DNA of 64,000 bases from Russula earlei (GCA_025769875.1 JAGFNK010000275.1:1-64000); one strand, 5' to 3'. Shown: positions 1 to 11,580, counted from the first letter of the stretch. Numbers and translations are program-made. The notes: generated by a model not told the origin, from the letters alone.

Positions 1-81
1 CTGAACTATTGTCTGATAGATCTGCCTGCGATCTTATCATCTGCTGCTATCTAATCACACATACTGCGTCTATTTTCAACA
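1..81 (+). repeat. C1 5' LTR, 3'-terminal 81 bp
   Basis: Identical to 4809-4889 of the 3' LTR and ends in TTTTCAACA at base 81. The rest of this LTR lies upstream of the window. Confidence 0.95.
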
Positions 82-94
82 GGTTATGGGCCCT
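82..94 (+). other. C1 primer-binding site
   Basis: Reads ggttatgggccct directly after the LTR end. It resembles the initiator-Met-tRNA-type primer site of copia elements. The same sequence follows the 5' LTR of C2 at 22431, so it is conserved between the two families. Confidence 0.7.
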
Positions 95-322
95 GCCCGT
101 ATCTAAAATCCACAGAGATCACCACACACGTTTATTCCTATAACACCTCCCTTCCCCACAAACCTCTGTTATCAGACGACATCTTACTCCCTTGGCCCCT
201 GGAACCAAAGGATTGACGCGCGCGCAGTTACATCATGCGTCAAAGATACTGATTTGATCTCTAATTGATCCGGCTACAATTGCTCCGCTGGTCCGGATCG
301 GCAATTCACCTCATTACATCAT

Positions 323-3300
323 ATGGCACCCACATTCACTATCCCCTCGGGAACGCCCCTGGAGATCTTAGATTCATCAAATTGGACTACTTGGTCATTT
401 CGCTTCGAGGCCATTACCCGAATGAATGGTTTCCGGCGTCATCTTATCGATACAAAGCCCTCTGGAGATAGCACTTGGGACGTTGAAGAAGACATACTGT
501 TAGGCGTCTTCCAGCTTCATCTCCAGAAAGATAGATATATACGCAGAGATAAGCGATAACACCAAGTTCGACACCTGTAAACTCAAGTGGGAACAACTTA
601 AGACTACTTGCATCGGCGTTAGATCTATGTCCCTACATAACTCTTGGACCGCCTTCACGCGTTTTGATCTAGATGACACCAGCCCGATGTTCCCACAACT
701 ACAGAAATTGAATGATACTAGGATCAACCTTCAGAACAATGACATGCCCGTCACCGATCTCCAATTCAGTCTCACTCTAATTCAGTCACTTCCCAGCTCT
801 TACTCTGGTCTTACGCAAGCTATCCTCGGCTCTAATCTTCCAAACAAGCTTTCCCCGAAAGCCATTCAGGAACACATTCTCAATGAAGAGAGTTGTCGGG
901 CCGGCTCCTCCGCTTCCCTTAACAAAATTGCTCCGGTCAAGAAACAGAGCGATAAAAACAAAATAAAATGTTATTATTGTAACAAAGCTGGTCACAAGAG
1001 TCCTGAGTGCCGGAAGAAGAAAAAGGATGAGGAGGAGAAGGCGCAGAAAAAGAGGGAGTCTGGCGCGGACACTAACAGAAAGGTCAACGCGCACATAGTA
1101 GAGACTACTGCTACAATTACGGAGATCTCGGATGATGAAAATGACATTCGCATTTCCCTTTACTCGGCGACTAGATCGCGCTGGATGATTGACTCAGGAG
1201 CCACCCATCACATCAGTCCATTCCGGACCGACTTCATCACTTACGCTCCGGCCACCGGATCAGTTAACCTCGGTGGTCACGCTATCATCAAGCAGATTGG
1301 GACCGGATCTGTATCCGTCCTACCGTCTGGAGGCATTGGGAAGTTTCCATTAACCCTCACCGATGTCATGCATGTTCCGGAAGCCGACGCGCGCTACTTC
1401 TCAGTCAGCGCGTTGCTCCAAAGGGGGGGACATATCACTTTTACTCAGAACGCATGCCAAATCTACTACAAAGATCGGAAAGTCGCGCAAGGATACCTGG
1501 AGAATAACCTATTCTATATTGACTTTTCATCTCCGGCCCTACACGCGCAGGCGGGGGTGCTACCGCTTAACATCTGGCATCAGCGCATGGGACATATGTC
1601 CTCACGCGCGCTAATCAAATACGCTCATTCCGTCAAGGGAATCTCGCTTAGTTCAGCGGATCGCGATCAGTCACCTTGCCCCGGGTGTGAACTCAGCAAA
1701 CAGACGCGACTTCCTTTCCTGGCTTCGCCTAAGCGATCGGATCGGCGTCTACAGATCGTGCATACTGACTTAGCCAGTCCGATGCAGACCTGGTCAATCC
1801 GAGGTGCAACTTATTGGGCAACGTTTATCGACGACTACTCCCGTTATGGGGTAGTGTACTTCCTCAAAAGCAAAGATCAGTGTGCTGATGCGTTCAAAAA
1901 ATATCTCGCGTGGTCAGAAAACCAAACCAACGATAAGATCAAAGCACTACACTCGGATCGCGGAGGGGAGTACTTGTCCGGTACCCTCAGATCGGTCTTA
2001 GATCAAAAGGGAATTGAACATAGATTGACAATGCCAGGGTCACCACAGCAGAATGGCGTAGTGGAGAGATGGAACCAGACCCTCGAAGACAAGATGCGCA
2101 CTATGCTACACGGCGCCGGTCTTACTCTGGGTTTCTGGGAGCTTGCTACTGACGCAGCAGTCCATATCTACAATCGCACTCCTACACGCGTTCTCCGGTG
2201 GAACACACCTCACTCAGTCTGGACGGACGGACAAGTTCCGGACGTTTCCTATTTCCGCGTCTTTGGATGTAAGGCGTATGTACACACGCCTGCTAACAAA
2301 CGAAAGAAGCTCGATCCGAGATCGGTCGAGATGATTTTTGTTGGGTACGAGTCTGGATCTAAGGGTTACCGACTCTGGAATCAATCCACCCGAAAGCTGT
2401 TCTTATCGCGCGATGTCACTTTCGATGAGCGCATACTGCCTGCTAGGGGAGACCTTACTGACACTCCTCCTCCTGCACAACCCTTGGTCTTCACGGGACC
2501 GGTTTCTTTCACTGCCCCACTTCCGCACGAACCGGATGGCTGCGGACTTAGTCCTGCGCCTCCGGAAACCCCACTAGATCCCAATACACCTAATTCACTT
2601 TACCTTACCCCTCCCACTCAGCCCTTTCCACATACTCCGCCGTGCTGCGTTCAGCCTGTGCGCCAAGTCCGCTTGTGCCAGCCTCACTCAGCATTGCCGG
2701 GACCATCCTTTGGTCCACCGCGTCCGCCCTCACCTAGGTGTCTTCGCCCTAACCCGCGTTCTAATCCTAGATTTCTCACTTCTCACACAAATGCGGGGGG
2801 GCGCCTATCGCATACGGCACTATTAGCGACGGCAGAGGCAATCACTCCGGCTACGTTTCAGGAAGCGATGTCCTCGGACTCCGCCGATCAATGGAGAACC
2901 GCGTGTCAATATGAAATTGATGCACTCGCTAAAAATGGTACCTGGGAGCTTGTAGATCTGCCGCTGGGCCGCAAGGCCGTGCGATCTCGATGGGTGTTTG
3001 CACGCAAATCTGATGGTAGATTTCGCGCGTGTTTAGTCACAAAGGGGTTCACCCAAGTGGAGGGGATTGATTATGATGAAACTTTCTCACCAGTTGCCAG
3101 ATTTGAGTCTTTGAGACTGCTCCTAGCGTTGGCCGCGCTAGAGGATTGGGAGATCCATCAAATGGACATCAAGTCGGCGTTCCTTAATGGCACACTGGAG
3201 GAAGAGATCTACATGGAGCAACCACAAGGTTTCATCACTCCGGAACAAAAAGACAAAGTCTGTCGGTTAAAGAAGGCTCTCTACGGCCTCAAACAAGCCT

Positions 3301-4376
3301 CGCGCGCATGGAACTTACAGTTTCATGGAGTTCTCACTGGGCTCGGCTTCACGCGCACGCACTCAGATGCTGGGGTTTATCATCGCCAAGACGTGGGGGG
3401 AACCATAATCATTATCCTCTATGTCGATGATGTCACCATCTTAGGCGATTCACTCCCACTGATTGCAGACATTAAGAATTCATTGTCCACGCACTATGAA
3501 ATGACTGATCTAGGCGAGATCGACTCCTATCTTGGGATTCGTGTCACGCGTGATTGCTCGGCTAAGCGACTAGACATTGATCAATCTAGGTACATCTCGG
3601 AGATCGTCAATCGCTTCGGGATGGCGGATTCCAACCCAGTCCGCACTCCGCTGCCCTCCGGGGCAGATGTCCACTTGGTCAAGCACTCCGGGGAGGCAAC
3701 GCCTGATGAAATAAAGCTTTTTCAACGCATCATTGGCAGCCTTCTCTATGTGCAGATCGGGACACGACCAGATATATCATTTGCAGTCTCTTGACTTGCC
3801 CAATACTCATCCAATCCCTCATCGCATCATCTACGCCTTGCCAAATACGTACTATCTTATCTTAACAGCACTTCAGATCTAAAGCTGCGTTATGATGGCG
3901 CACGCGATACCGGATTACATGGGTACTCCGACTCTAGCCTCGGAGACAATGCAGATGACTACTGTTCCACCTCGGGCTATGTCTTCCTACTTTCCAGCGC
4001 TGCGATCTCCTGGACCTCACGCAAACAGAAGACTGTTGCCCAAAGTACCACTCAAGCCGAATATATGGCCTTAGCCGACGCAGCTAATCAAGCCGTGTGG
4101 TATCAGAGCTTCTTCTCCGAGATTGGCTATCAGATCTCCGATCCGATTCCGCTTCATGGTGATAACAAAGGCGCTGTTGACCTCGCGCTCAACCCAGTCA
4201 CCGGAAGATGGTCGAAGCATATCCCTATCAAGCATCACGCCATCCACCAATACATTGAGGACGGACTGATCATACTTATCCGTACTCCCACAGGAGAGAT
4301 GCTTGCAGATGGTCTCACCAAGCCGCATACTCACGCGCTGCTCCGGACCTTCGTCGATGGGTTGGGTCTTAATTGA
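323..4376 (+). pseudogene. C1 Gag-Pol polyprotein with one frameshift and one in-frame stop
   Basis: Gag starts at ATG 323. A one-base indel near 533-545, in an atatata run, shifts Gag into the frame that then runs open from before 627 to 3794. In numbering from the ATG at 627, a CCHC zinc knuckle (CYYCNKAGHKSPEC) is at residues 115-128 and the protease motif (WMIDSGATHH) lies near 1182-1211. An HHCC zinc-binding segment precedes the integrase core, whose catalytic residues are D381, D444 and E480 with the usual 35-residue D-E gap. The RT motif YVDD is at residues 932-935. A TGA at 3792-3794 interrupts the RT/RNase H junction, where a C-to-T change of CGA is the simplest explanation. The same frame then runs open to 4376 and encodes the whole RNase H. 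With only two lesions and all catalytic residues kept, this copy died recently. Confidence 0.93.
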
Positions 4377-4400
4377 TCTAATCTACCGACTGCCTTAATC

Positions 4401-4409
4401 ACGGGGGGA
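4401..4409 (+). other. C1 polypurine tract
   Basis: acgggggga lies immediately upstream of the 3' LTR and fits the plus-strand priming site. C2 has the comparable tract ggggggat just before its 3' LTR at 38977. Confidence 0.75.
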
Positions 4410-4889
4410 TGTTGAGATCTGCACTGCCCAGAGTCTCAGGTGTGTTGTGATGTGATCACAACTCGGATGCGCTGACGCGTCGGATCACCCAGACCAGGCA
4501 TCACCGGCTCAGCTCATACGCTGCAGCACGCGTTAGTTACATTGATAGAGTGATTTAGGACAATCGGTAGCTACTTACAACTGATCCTCGGACTTACTTA
4601 GTGATCCGTGATGGTAGTTAACTGTACTGCATCTAGTGGCAGTCTCAGGTACTTAAGAACACCACAAAGTACGTAGATCACTTCAGTTTTGTGTCAACCA
4701 AACTGAAGTGAGTATTTACACTATGACATCTTATCTCACAGTACTAACGACACCTTGTAGCTATTGTCTGATAGGTACATTATTTATATCAGTTTTGTGT
4801 CAACCAAACTGAACTATTGTCTGATAGATCTGCCTGCGATCTTATCATCTGCTGCTATCTAATCACACATACTGCGTCTATTTTCAACA
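4410..4889 (+). repeat. C1 3' LTR (480 bp)
   Basis: Starts TGTTGAGATCT and ends TTTTCAACA, giving the inverted termini TGTTGA/TCAACA. It contains two copies of a hairpin-forming block with the arms CAGTTT and AAACTG, each followed by ctattgtctgatag. The first copy (near 4681-4711) has an 11-bp stem. Confidence 0.95.
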
Positions 4890-5103
4890 CGCTCATGCAC
4901 ACAAGCACCGTCTGTCTGCAACATCTGCATGAGATTGGTCAGTGGGCCTAATGAGACATACATCACTGAGCATGCAGCGTGCTCATGTAGAAAGTCAAGA
5001 GTGGCTTCAGGCATGGGACTATCTCTGATCTTGAGATGAGGGTGATTTTGAGTCGACTTGGAAAGGAAACCTGGTGGAAGGTTCAGCTCTGGGTGTGACT
5101 CTG
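4890..5103. other. unassigned spacer
   Basis: No gene or repeat recognised. It continues across the solo LTR into 5991-6187 as the pre-insertion sequence. No protein family could be assigned to either side. Confidence 0.4.
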
Positions 5104-5985
5104 TGTTACACCATTTTCCTTTTACATTTACTTCTTACCTTTCGCTATGGACTGCTTGCTTTCGTACGTCCCTTTACTTACTGGTCTCATGATCTCTTAC
5201 ATCTTGTGATCCCTTCTGTGTTATCATGTGATCCATACACATCCAGGTAACACTGGATTGCTGTTACTTTCCCTTTGTTTGGTTCTCTTTCCATTTATAT
5301 TCACTTCTTAGTTTTGACTGTGCAATGCTGCGCATTTACTGCGCAGCACAGTTACTTAGTTATGACTCATTTGTGGCTTCATTTCTATGACTCCTACTTA
5401 TTATGACTCCTACTATACTAGTAGCACAGTCAAAGCGCAGCTATTGCTGCACTTCTCCTGTATATATAAGCTCAGTACTTTGTGACCAAAGCCCTAAGCT
5501 TGGTCTCTTGTAGAATCCAACCTACTCTTGTCCAACATATTCGCCTGCAACCCACTTCACTCCTAATCCTCAAACCACATCCACATCTCCATCTCACCAA
5601 CTCTTCACACACACCAACTACCATCTACTCTACCTATCCCTTCCTCCCCTAAGAGTCTCTCTTTACTCCACTGAGAAGAGCTCTCCTCCTTTAAAACCTA
5701 CCTTCTTCTACTCTCTCCGCATTGTTCAAGGTCTCTGACAGACTTGAACGCATATAGCTAGTGGAATCAGCCCTAGTCTATCCCATTACACACTTACCCT
5801 AGCTTCTCAATGGACTGAGTTGTACTAGGAAGGGTCTATTGGCCATAACCTGTTTAGCATAAAACACTTCGACCGCTGCAGGGATCCTTACTCTCTATAT
5901 ACGGGAACCAGCCTGTTTCTTGAACACATCTCTATTATTGACTTGTCTCCTCGCTTGAGAACTGACACGGCTCGTTACTGTGACA
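5104..5985 (+). repeat. Solo LTR of a gypsy-type element (882 bp), TSD CTCTG
   Basis: Starts TGTTACACC and ends ACTGTGACA, so the ends are near-perfect inverted repeats of the TGTCACA/TGTGACA type. It is flanked by CTCTG at 5099-5103 and 5986-5990. Internal promoter features support an LTR: TATATAA at 5463 followed by a hairpin. No internal region is attached, so it is a solo LTR left by LTR-LTR recombination. The ends resemble those of GyA and GyB (TGTCAC/GTGACA) but the body is a different family. Confidence 0.85.
5463..5506 (+). promoter_or_regulatory. LTR TATA box and downstream hairpin
   Basis: TATATAA at 5463-5469, then a stem made by GACCAA(A)GC and GCTTGGTC at 5484-5505. The 11-mer AAGCTTGGTCT begins 33 nt after the TATA start. 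The same layout, with AAGCTTGTTCT at 34 nt, is found in GyA and GyB. Confidence 0.6.
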
Positions 5986-6187
5986 CTCTGTGATGCTACT
6001 TAGACCATTGTTGATCATATGTCTCAATGCATGGGAACTTTGATAGATGAGCATATGTGCACCCGGCCATGAAAGTAGCTTGTGCTGTGCAATTTGCCAC
6101 TGAGTGGACTTGCAGCACCTTTCAGTAGGAGAGGTTTTTGCGCAGGGTTGTAGTTTGGAAAGGTTGTGCAACTTGGGGTACGCGACT

Positions 6188-6480
6188 GATAGATCCAAAA
6201 GTAGAAATGTCCCAAATGGGACGGCTCGAATCAGCTCAAAGTAACGGTGCCATCACTCAAGTCAAGCAAGTAACTCAATGACTGGCAAGTGGCAACAAGG
6301 GTGTTTGAGTGTTCTCAAAATGGAAAGTAGATCCAAAAGTGGAAACAGCCCAAATGGGATGGCTTGAATTGGCTCAAGCCACAAGCCATGGCTTGGCTCG
6401 GTCCAGCTCACCCAATCTGGCCAAGCCATTGCTGAGCCAAACCAAGCCAAGCCGAGCCGAGCCATGACAACACTACTGCA
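6188..6480. repeat. Direct repeat of about 50 bp and AGCC-rich low-complexity tract
   Basis: A unit beginning tagatccaaaagt is present at about 6190-6240 and again at about 6329-6378, followed each time by a cccaaatggga core. The stretch 6375-6465 is rich in aagcc and gagcc words. It abuts the FunK1 relic. No gene seen. Confidence 0.6.
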
Positions 6481-6483
6481 CAG

Positions 6484-7929
6484 TCCACGCTGGTGGTATA
6501 CAAGTGCATCAAGAAAGTTGAAGTTGAAGACCTTTGCCAGATTCTTGTCAATGACGATCATGCCATGGATGGACAGCCAAAGCCCTATATCACATTGATG
6601 CCAAGGGAGACGAAAACCCTTTTTGGTTGGTCGACCTTCAGATACATCTGCCACAACATTGAACAGAATAAACTCATGTACCTCAAAGATTACTGGTGTA
6701 CCAATTTCCCAGGTATTGAGAAAGAAGGGGATATTTATCATGATTTACAAAAAGCAAAAGTGCATTACATTCCGGATTTGGGTCCAGCTGGCAATGTGCT
6801 GTTGACACCGGAGCATTATTGATGTACAAAGCACAAGGATGCAAGACTATGTGAAAGATGGTGATTGCAAACGTATTTGGTGTCCCGGTACACTGTGCAT
6901 CAAATGATATGTCCACTACCGACTTGTCTTGAACATGCTTGGACGGCTGCTGAGTACGTTCAGATCAACTTGGGAGCTATGCAGGTCATTCAGGATGCTA
7001 TGATCGGTGAGGATTGGCATTACATTTTAGTTTGTTGTTTGACAATTTGGAACAGCTCATACAGATGCATATGACAAAGCAAAAATCTTACATTGGGATG
7101 TGAGCACAGGAAACATTCTGATCGCCCCAGATTGATCAGGTTTATTGATCAACTGGGACATGTCCAAGAGGATGGATGCAACCAGCAGAGACAACCCTCC
7201 TGCATGGTATGATCTGTTTATCCCCTATTCACAGTGAATTGACTTCATGTTCAGGGTACATGGCAGTTCATATCAACAGCACTTTTAGTACACCCTCACA
7301 CTTGATCTCATCAAGTTTCAGGTGATATTGAATCCTTTTACTGGGTTCTTCTTTATATTGTCATGAAATGCCAACATTCTGCAATCAAGGGCCTTTCACA
7401 AGATATGCAACACATATTTGATGGATCCAGAGACATGGATGATGATGGTGTTATCTGGGGTGGTGACGGAAAGCTATCTTTCCTACACAAACTAATATTC
7501 CACCTAGATTTGCTTGGTTTTGTCCCAGAACCATGCTGCCAGATCATTGAAGAGTTGTGCACCCTTCTTAAAACCTTCTATGATGGTATTAACCCAAAAT
7601 CAATTATGCCCAAACCTCAAGAGGAGAGGAATGTCCAGATGGGGGTCAAGGATGCTCACAAGAAGCTTTGTTCTTCTGAATGGGTCTTGAATCTCATAAC
7701 ACAGAACCTGGGATCCAAAAGTTGGCCCAACAATGACAGCAGCCTATTAAAGAACATCCATGGTCATGATCCAACGTTCAGCAGGGGCTGCTGCAAGTGC
7801 AAGGCTAAAGATAGCTGTGTAGCAAAGGGTCTACCATTCAACAAAAAGCGTAGAGGACAATATCCACCAGATGGGTCTTCACTTTCCAGGTATAGCTTGT
7901 TGGCTGTCTCACAAGGCTGTCCAGGGTAA
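6484..7929 (+). pseudogene. FunK1-type (fungal-specific) protein kinase pseudogene
   Basis: Conceptual translation in shifting frames follows the FunK1 kinase from N to C terminus. 6493-6822 gives the N-lobe, with a lysine-containing YLKDYW and IEKEGDIY. 6915-7010 gives HYRLVLNMLGRLL. After a likely 50-nt intron (about 7005-7054, GT...AG) comes ILHWDVSTGNILI, the catalytic loop, then GLLINWDMSKR in the position of the metal-binding motif. From about 7252 comes GTWQFIST and ESFYWVLLYI, both FunK1 hallmarks, running into an open frame to 7929. It is broken by at least one frameshift near 6970-7000 and by stops after IAPD and after VHPHT. The catalytic HRD-type arginine is tryptophan, a C-to-T change. 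FunK1 kinases are expanded in mushroom-forming fungi. It is not functional here. Confidence 0.85.
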
Positions 7930-8159
7930 TTCTTTAGTATGTTGTCACACAGTGTCCTGCTGTAAGGTGGCATCCCATTCCAGCCCTGCATCATTGCTCT
8001 TGACTCTCTTCCATCATGGACCAGTTCCACCTCCGCTGCCCAACGAGCTCTTGACCCTCTTTCATCGTATTGCCTCACCATGACCACTAAGATGCACTCT
8101 GCTGCCTTTTGTCACAAACACTCTCAAAGAGTCCATTCTATTAAGGGGACTTCAAAGGG

Positions 8160-8470
8160 ACTTAATGAGGAACACATATGACTATCAACAAGCAAGACAA
8201 TGGTGCCAAGATTGACTTCAGTTGTATCTCACATAATAGTCCATGACACAGGATTGAACCCAAGACCCTTGTTACAGAAGTTGGCTACAACCTTCTGATT
8301 GAAAGGGGATTAAACAACAAGCATTGTACAGTACACTTACAAGACAACAGTGCCAAGTTTGGCTCCAAGTCACCTCAGAAGATTGCCCACTGTCAGGATT
8401 GAACCCAGGACCTCTACCTGACCAGACTGGATGCTCATGGCCATTGAGCTACCCAGTCTTTACTACAGTA
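8160..8470 (-). repeat. Two diverged tRNA-derived SINE-like units
   Basis: On the minus strand the 8390-8465 segment reads like a tRNA relic. It has an A-box-like TAGCTCAATGG, a D-arm with GCTC/GAGC, and a B box GTTCAATCC matching the Pol III consensus GWTCRANNC. A second B-box-like ttgggttcaatcctg lies near 8250-8270. Each is preceded on the plus strand by a related stretch containing gtgccaag, so the unit is repeated about 140 bp apart. The anticodon stem does not pair, so this is not a functional tRNA. Confidence 0.5.
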
Positions 8471-8624
8471 AAGTGGTTCAACCCATATAACCCCTCAACA
8501 CATGAAATGAAAACTCAACGAGGAGACTCCTACAAAGGAGACCCATGTACCCTGACCTCCAGAGAAGAGTCGACAGGATTTACTGACTGTATTAGTAAGC
8601 TGGAGGTACAGCAAACGGACCAGG

Positions 8625-9083
8625 AAGTTCACATGATGATCACATGAACTCCAAGAGCAATTACTCATCACTGAAGGCCTCCTTACTCAGCAGGTTACTA
8701 AGCATGACTGAGCATGCTTACCAAGCACCCCTGAGTGCCTTACTCATCCAGCTATTGTGATTGATAACAAGGTTACGACACATCCTTTATTTAGTAGCTC
8801 TCTTGTAGTATATAAGCATCCAATAAAGTACTGGACAGTCCTCAGACTGTCCATTTGTTTACGGCACTCTCTACCCCTGGGATACTCCTTTAGGACCATC
8901 CCCTTGTGTCACTCTGGCCTCATCTCTACATAACTGCATGTCCCTTCCAGTAACTGTACCTCTTTGGTACCTGTTGCTACTTTGGACCCTTCTCCTTGCC
9001 CACGCCATCCTAGATGTCTATCGACTCATCTTCAAGCTTATCCCTCGCTCTTGAACTGGATAGTTCAACAGTGAGTCTTGACA
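8625..9083 (+). repeat. L1 family LTR, 3' half only, diverged
   Basis: Matches the distal half of the complete L1 LTRs at 23261, 48436, 15404 and 53213. Shared features are the tgactgagcatgct block, TATATAAG near 8810, the hairpin made by GGACAGTC and GACTGTCC, and the terminal gagtcttgaca. The 5' half beginning TGTCATGAACC is absent. It looks older than the other copies. Confidence 0.75.
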
Positions 9084-9150
9084 CCTTTCACTGTTGTCAC
9101 CACAGTCAGATGCAAGGGCTCAGTGCCCCAATGATTTCCATCATCATTGC

Positions 9151-9980
9151 TGTTACGAACCAAGGCCAAGCCCTGGCCGAGGATTGTCCTATTTTACTCA
9201 AGAAAGACCTCTCTCACTTTGCATTGCCGACTCCCTTCCATTTTCTGGGCTATCCCTCCTGTAGTACAAGATATTGCTATTGCGAAGGCACTCTAACACG
9301 ACCAGGCACCGGTTTCCTAATCGGGTAATCATCGCGTGGCAGCCACATGGCCACTCAGCCACCATTGACCCGAAACAGTGGCACAAACTCTTAGAAACTG
9401 TTGCATAAATCATCTGACATCATCAAGGCTCCAATGACATCATGGCTGACTGAGCAACTCCACAGTGACCTCATAGGCTCACTAGAGTGCCCCACAGTGA
9501 CATCATAATGATGTCATCGCTCCACAATGATCAGTAATGCGCTCAGTAAGCCTGAAAGTTGACACAAGCAAGTTTATGCCTCTGTAGTCCTATTGGATGG
9601 TACCAAAGAGTCTAGAATAGTCCCAGTGCTTTGTAATCGATCCTGTACACTGTATATAAGCCCCAATGAAGCATGGCAGTCGTCAGACTGTCCATTTGTG
9701 ATACTCTCATCTTCCTGGGTACTCCCCTGCAACCGCTCAGTCTAAAGATTCCCCTCGCTTCCAAGGTACTCTTCAACGACCGCCTTGTTTAAAGTCCCCT
9801 CGCTACACTGGCCTCCAGCCTTCGCCTTTGTCTCTTGCAACACCTACCAGTACCTATCTGGTACCTCCTCATCGTTTGGCTCGTCCTCTTGTTCAACGCC
9901 GCCTTCACCGCGTATCATCTGTTCCGACCCTTGCCCACCTGCTCCTGAGTCCACACGGATCAGCAGTACGTGTCTTGACA
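9151..9980 (+). repeat. L2 family solo LTR (830 bp), TSD ATTGC
   Basis: Starts TGTTACGAACC and ends GTGTCTTGACA, flanked by ATTGC at 9146-9150 and 9981-9985. A TATATAA is at 9653-9659, followed by a gcagtcgtcagactgtcc hairpin. A second copy with its own TSD is at 41558-42384. The open frames that run across it (for example 9828-10463) cross an LTR boundary and are not genes. Confidence 0.9.
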
Positions 9981-11388
9981 ATTGCTTCATGGACCCTTTG
10001 TACACTACTCCTCAGTTTCTGTCTTGCTACAAATTTGGACTCCCTAGTTACTTGGCCTCCAACTCCATTTGTTCCCTATGACTCACTTGTTACTGATCGG
10101 TTTCATTTACCTAAGTCAATGATACTGTTTCGGATTCATACTTATGCCTTGTTTTGCAGCATCATCACTCTGGCTCATCTTGTCTCACATCCATGTGTTG
10201 CACTCCCAACTCACATCTTTCTGTCTCCCCAATCCCCCAATATCCCCCTCTCTCATAGTTCGTGTCTCATATATAAACACTCTAGTTATGCCTCAGAACA
10301 AGAGACCTGTTTTGTCCCTTCTTCTGTGTGTGTTTTTGCAAACTCAGCAAGCCACTGCCTGCTGTGTCTCAAAGTTCTCAACTCACCTTCGACCCACAAC
10401 TCCTTTATCTTCACCTCTCGCCTTCTGGTCTTTCCCTTCTTGCCTGCTTGCCTTTCACTCTAGTGCTTGGTAGCTATCTTGCTCCTCTTCCACTCTCTCT
10501 CTCCTCTTCTTGGTCTCAGCAGCATCATGATCTCACATGTGTGTCCCCAGACTGGTTACGCTGCATACTCAGAATGTATCTTTACTCCGTTGGAGCTAGC
10601 TCAACTCACAGGGTATATCAGATGATTGTATCCTGTCTTCTAAGGCTCGCATGTAGCTAAGTATCTGGGCTTAGACTTTCTTGTTGTAGTTTGAATTCAT
10701 ATGAACAGGTTGCACATTCAATTCCTTTTGAGTTATTTGCAACGAGGCATCAGACATCCACAGCCAGTTGCCTTCAACACAGACTTGGTTCTTAGTGGGA
10801 AAATACAAACAAGATTCAATTATAAGAATGCTGACTATGTTATTTCGCTCAAGTAAAATTGTAACAAAATGTAAAGCCCAGATCATCACATTGATTTTAA
10901 TCTGTGTGGTCAGTCTCTGTCATTGAGGTGATTGATCCCCATCAGCCAATTATCACCATGTAATGAGTAGACCATTCTTATTTAAAATTTGGTGTCATAT
11001 TTGTGGATGCACTTTTATGGATGCACTTTATGTCTTGATTTATTCAATAGAAATCCATGTATTAACATATGCCATTGTGTTAAGTTTATCCAAGTCTGCT
11101 AAGGCTAAATTGATCGGGTGAATTAAGTGTATATAATCCCACTGGTGATTCGGCGTGACTCATGTTGCATCTTAGGTTACATAACTTGGGAACTGAGCTG
11201 CCCTCTCTTAAGCATTCAACTAATTTCTAATTGTTTGGGTTGACATATTTACAATAATGCAATGCATGAGGAGAGGGCAACAAATCAATCAATTGTTTTA
11301 AAATAATTTGTAATCTGAGCTGAGTCAATTCAGTGGTCAATATATTTCACCTTTATTGACCACTGAGTTGAGTTTTAGTGGACTGGAC
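9981..11388. other. Unassigned region
   Basis: No protein family recognised. 9981-10670 is pyrimidine-rich with a TATA-like catatataaac near 10270 and could be another decayed LTR. 10680-11340 is AT-rich. A short palindrome at about 11328-11375 (cagtggtcaata / tattgaccactg) resembles the arm of the foldback element at 48109. Confidence 0.4.
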
Positions 11389-11391
11389 TTA

Positions 11392-11580
11392 GGCCCATGA
11401 TACCAACCAAGAATTCTTGAACTTCGAACTTGAACTTGAATTTCGAGATTTTCTGGGAGTGACTGGTGTGACCAGTGTGATATAAGTGACATAGCATATA
11501 TGATAAACTAATAGGTTTTTTTTTAATATGAGTTTTTATTTGCTTGTGATTTGCATATTCGCTTGTGATTTGCATATTTG
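11392..11580 (+). repeat. Harbinger left TIR
   Basis: Inverted match to 14579-14766. It contains the word gtgatttgcatatt repeated twice near 11545-11580. Confidence 0.93.

Larger units (their letters stand above)
1..4889 (+). mobile_element. C1: Ty1/copia LTR retrotransposon, nearly intact, 5' LTR cut by window edge
   Basis: A complete internal region lies between the last 81 bp of a 5' LTR (1-81) and a 480-bp 3' LTR (4410-4889). The 81 bp shared by the two LTRs are identical, which points to a recent insertion. The order protease, integrase, reverse transcriptase, RNase H is the Ty1/copia order. A primer-binding site follows the 5' LTR and a purine tract precedes the 3' LTR. The TSD cannot be checked because the 5' edge is outside the window. 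Three further C1 LTRs are found: solo copies at 20658 and 26857, and the 3' LTR here. Confidence 0.95.

Noticed and set aside
533..545. Programmed frameshift in C1 Gag
   Set aside because: Copia elements usually have one frame here, and the shift sits in an atatata run; a replication-slippage indel is simpler.
5935..6198. 87-codon minus-strand frame
   Set aside because: It overlaps the end and TSD of the solo LTR at 5104-5985 and shows no recognisable family.
8390..8465. Functional tRNA gene
   Set aside because: A and B boxes are present but the anticodon stem and acceptor do not pair.
9828..10463. 211-codon open frame
   Set aside because: Begins inside the L2 solo LTR and runs across its TSD into flanking sequence, so it cannot be an old gene.
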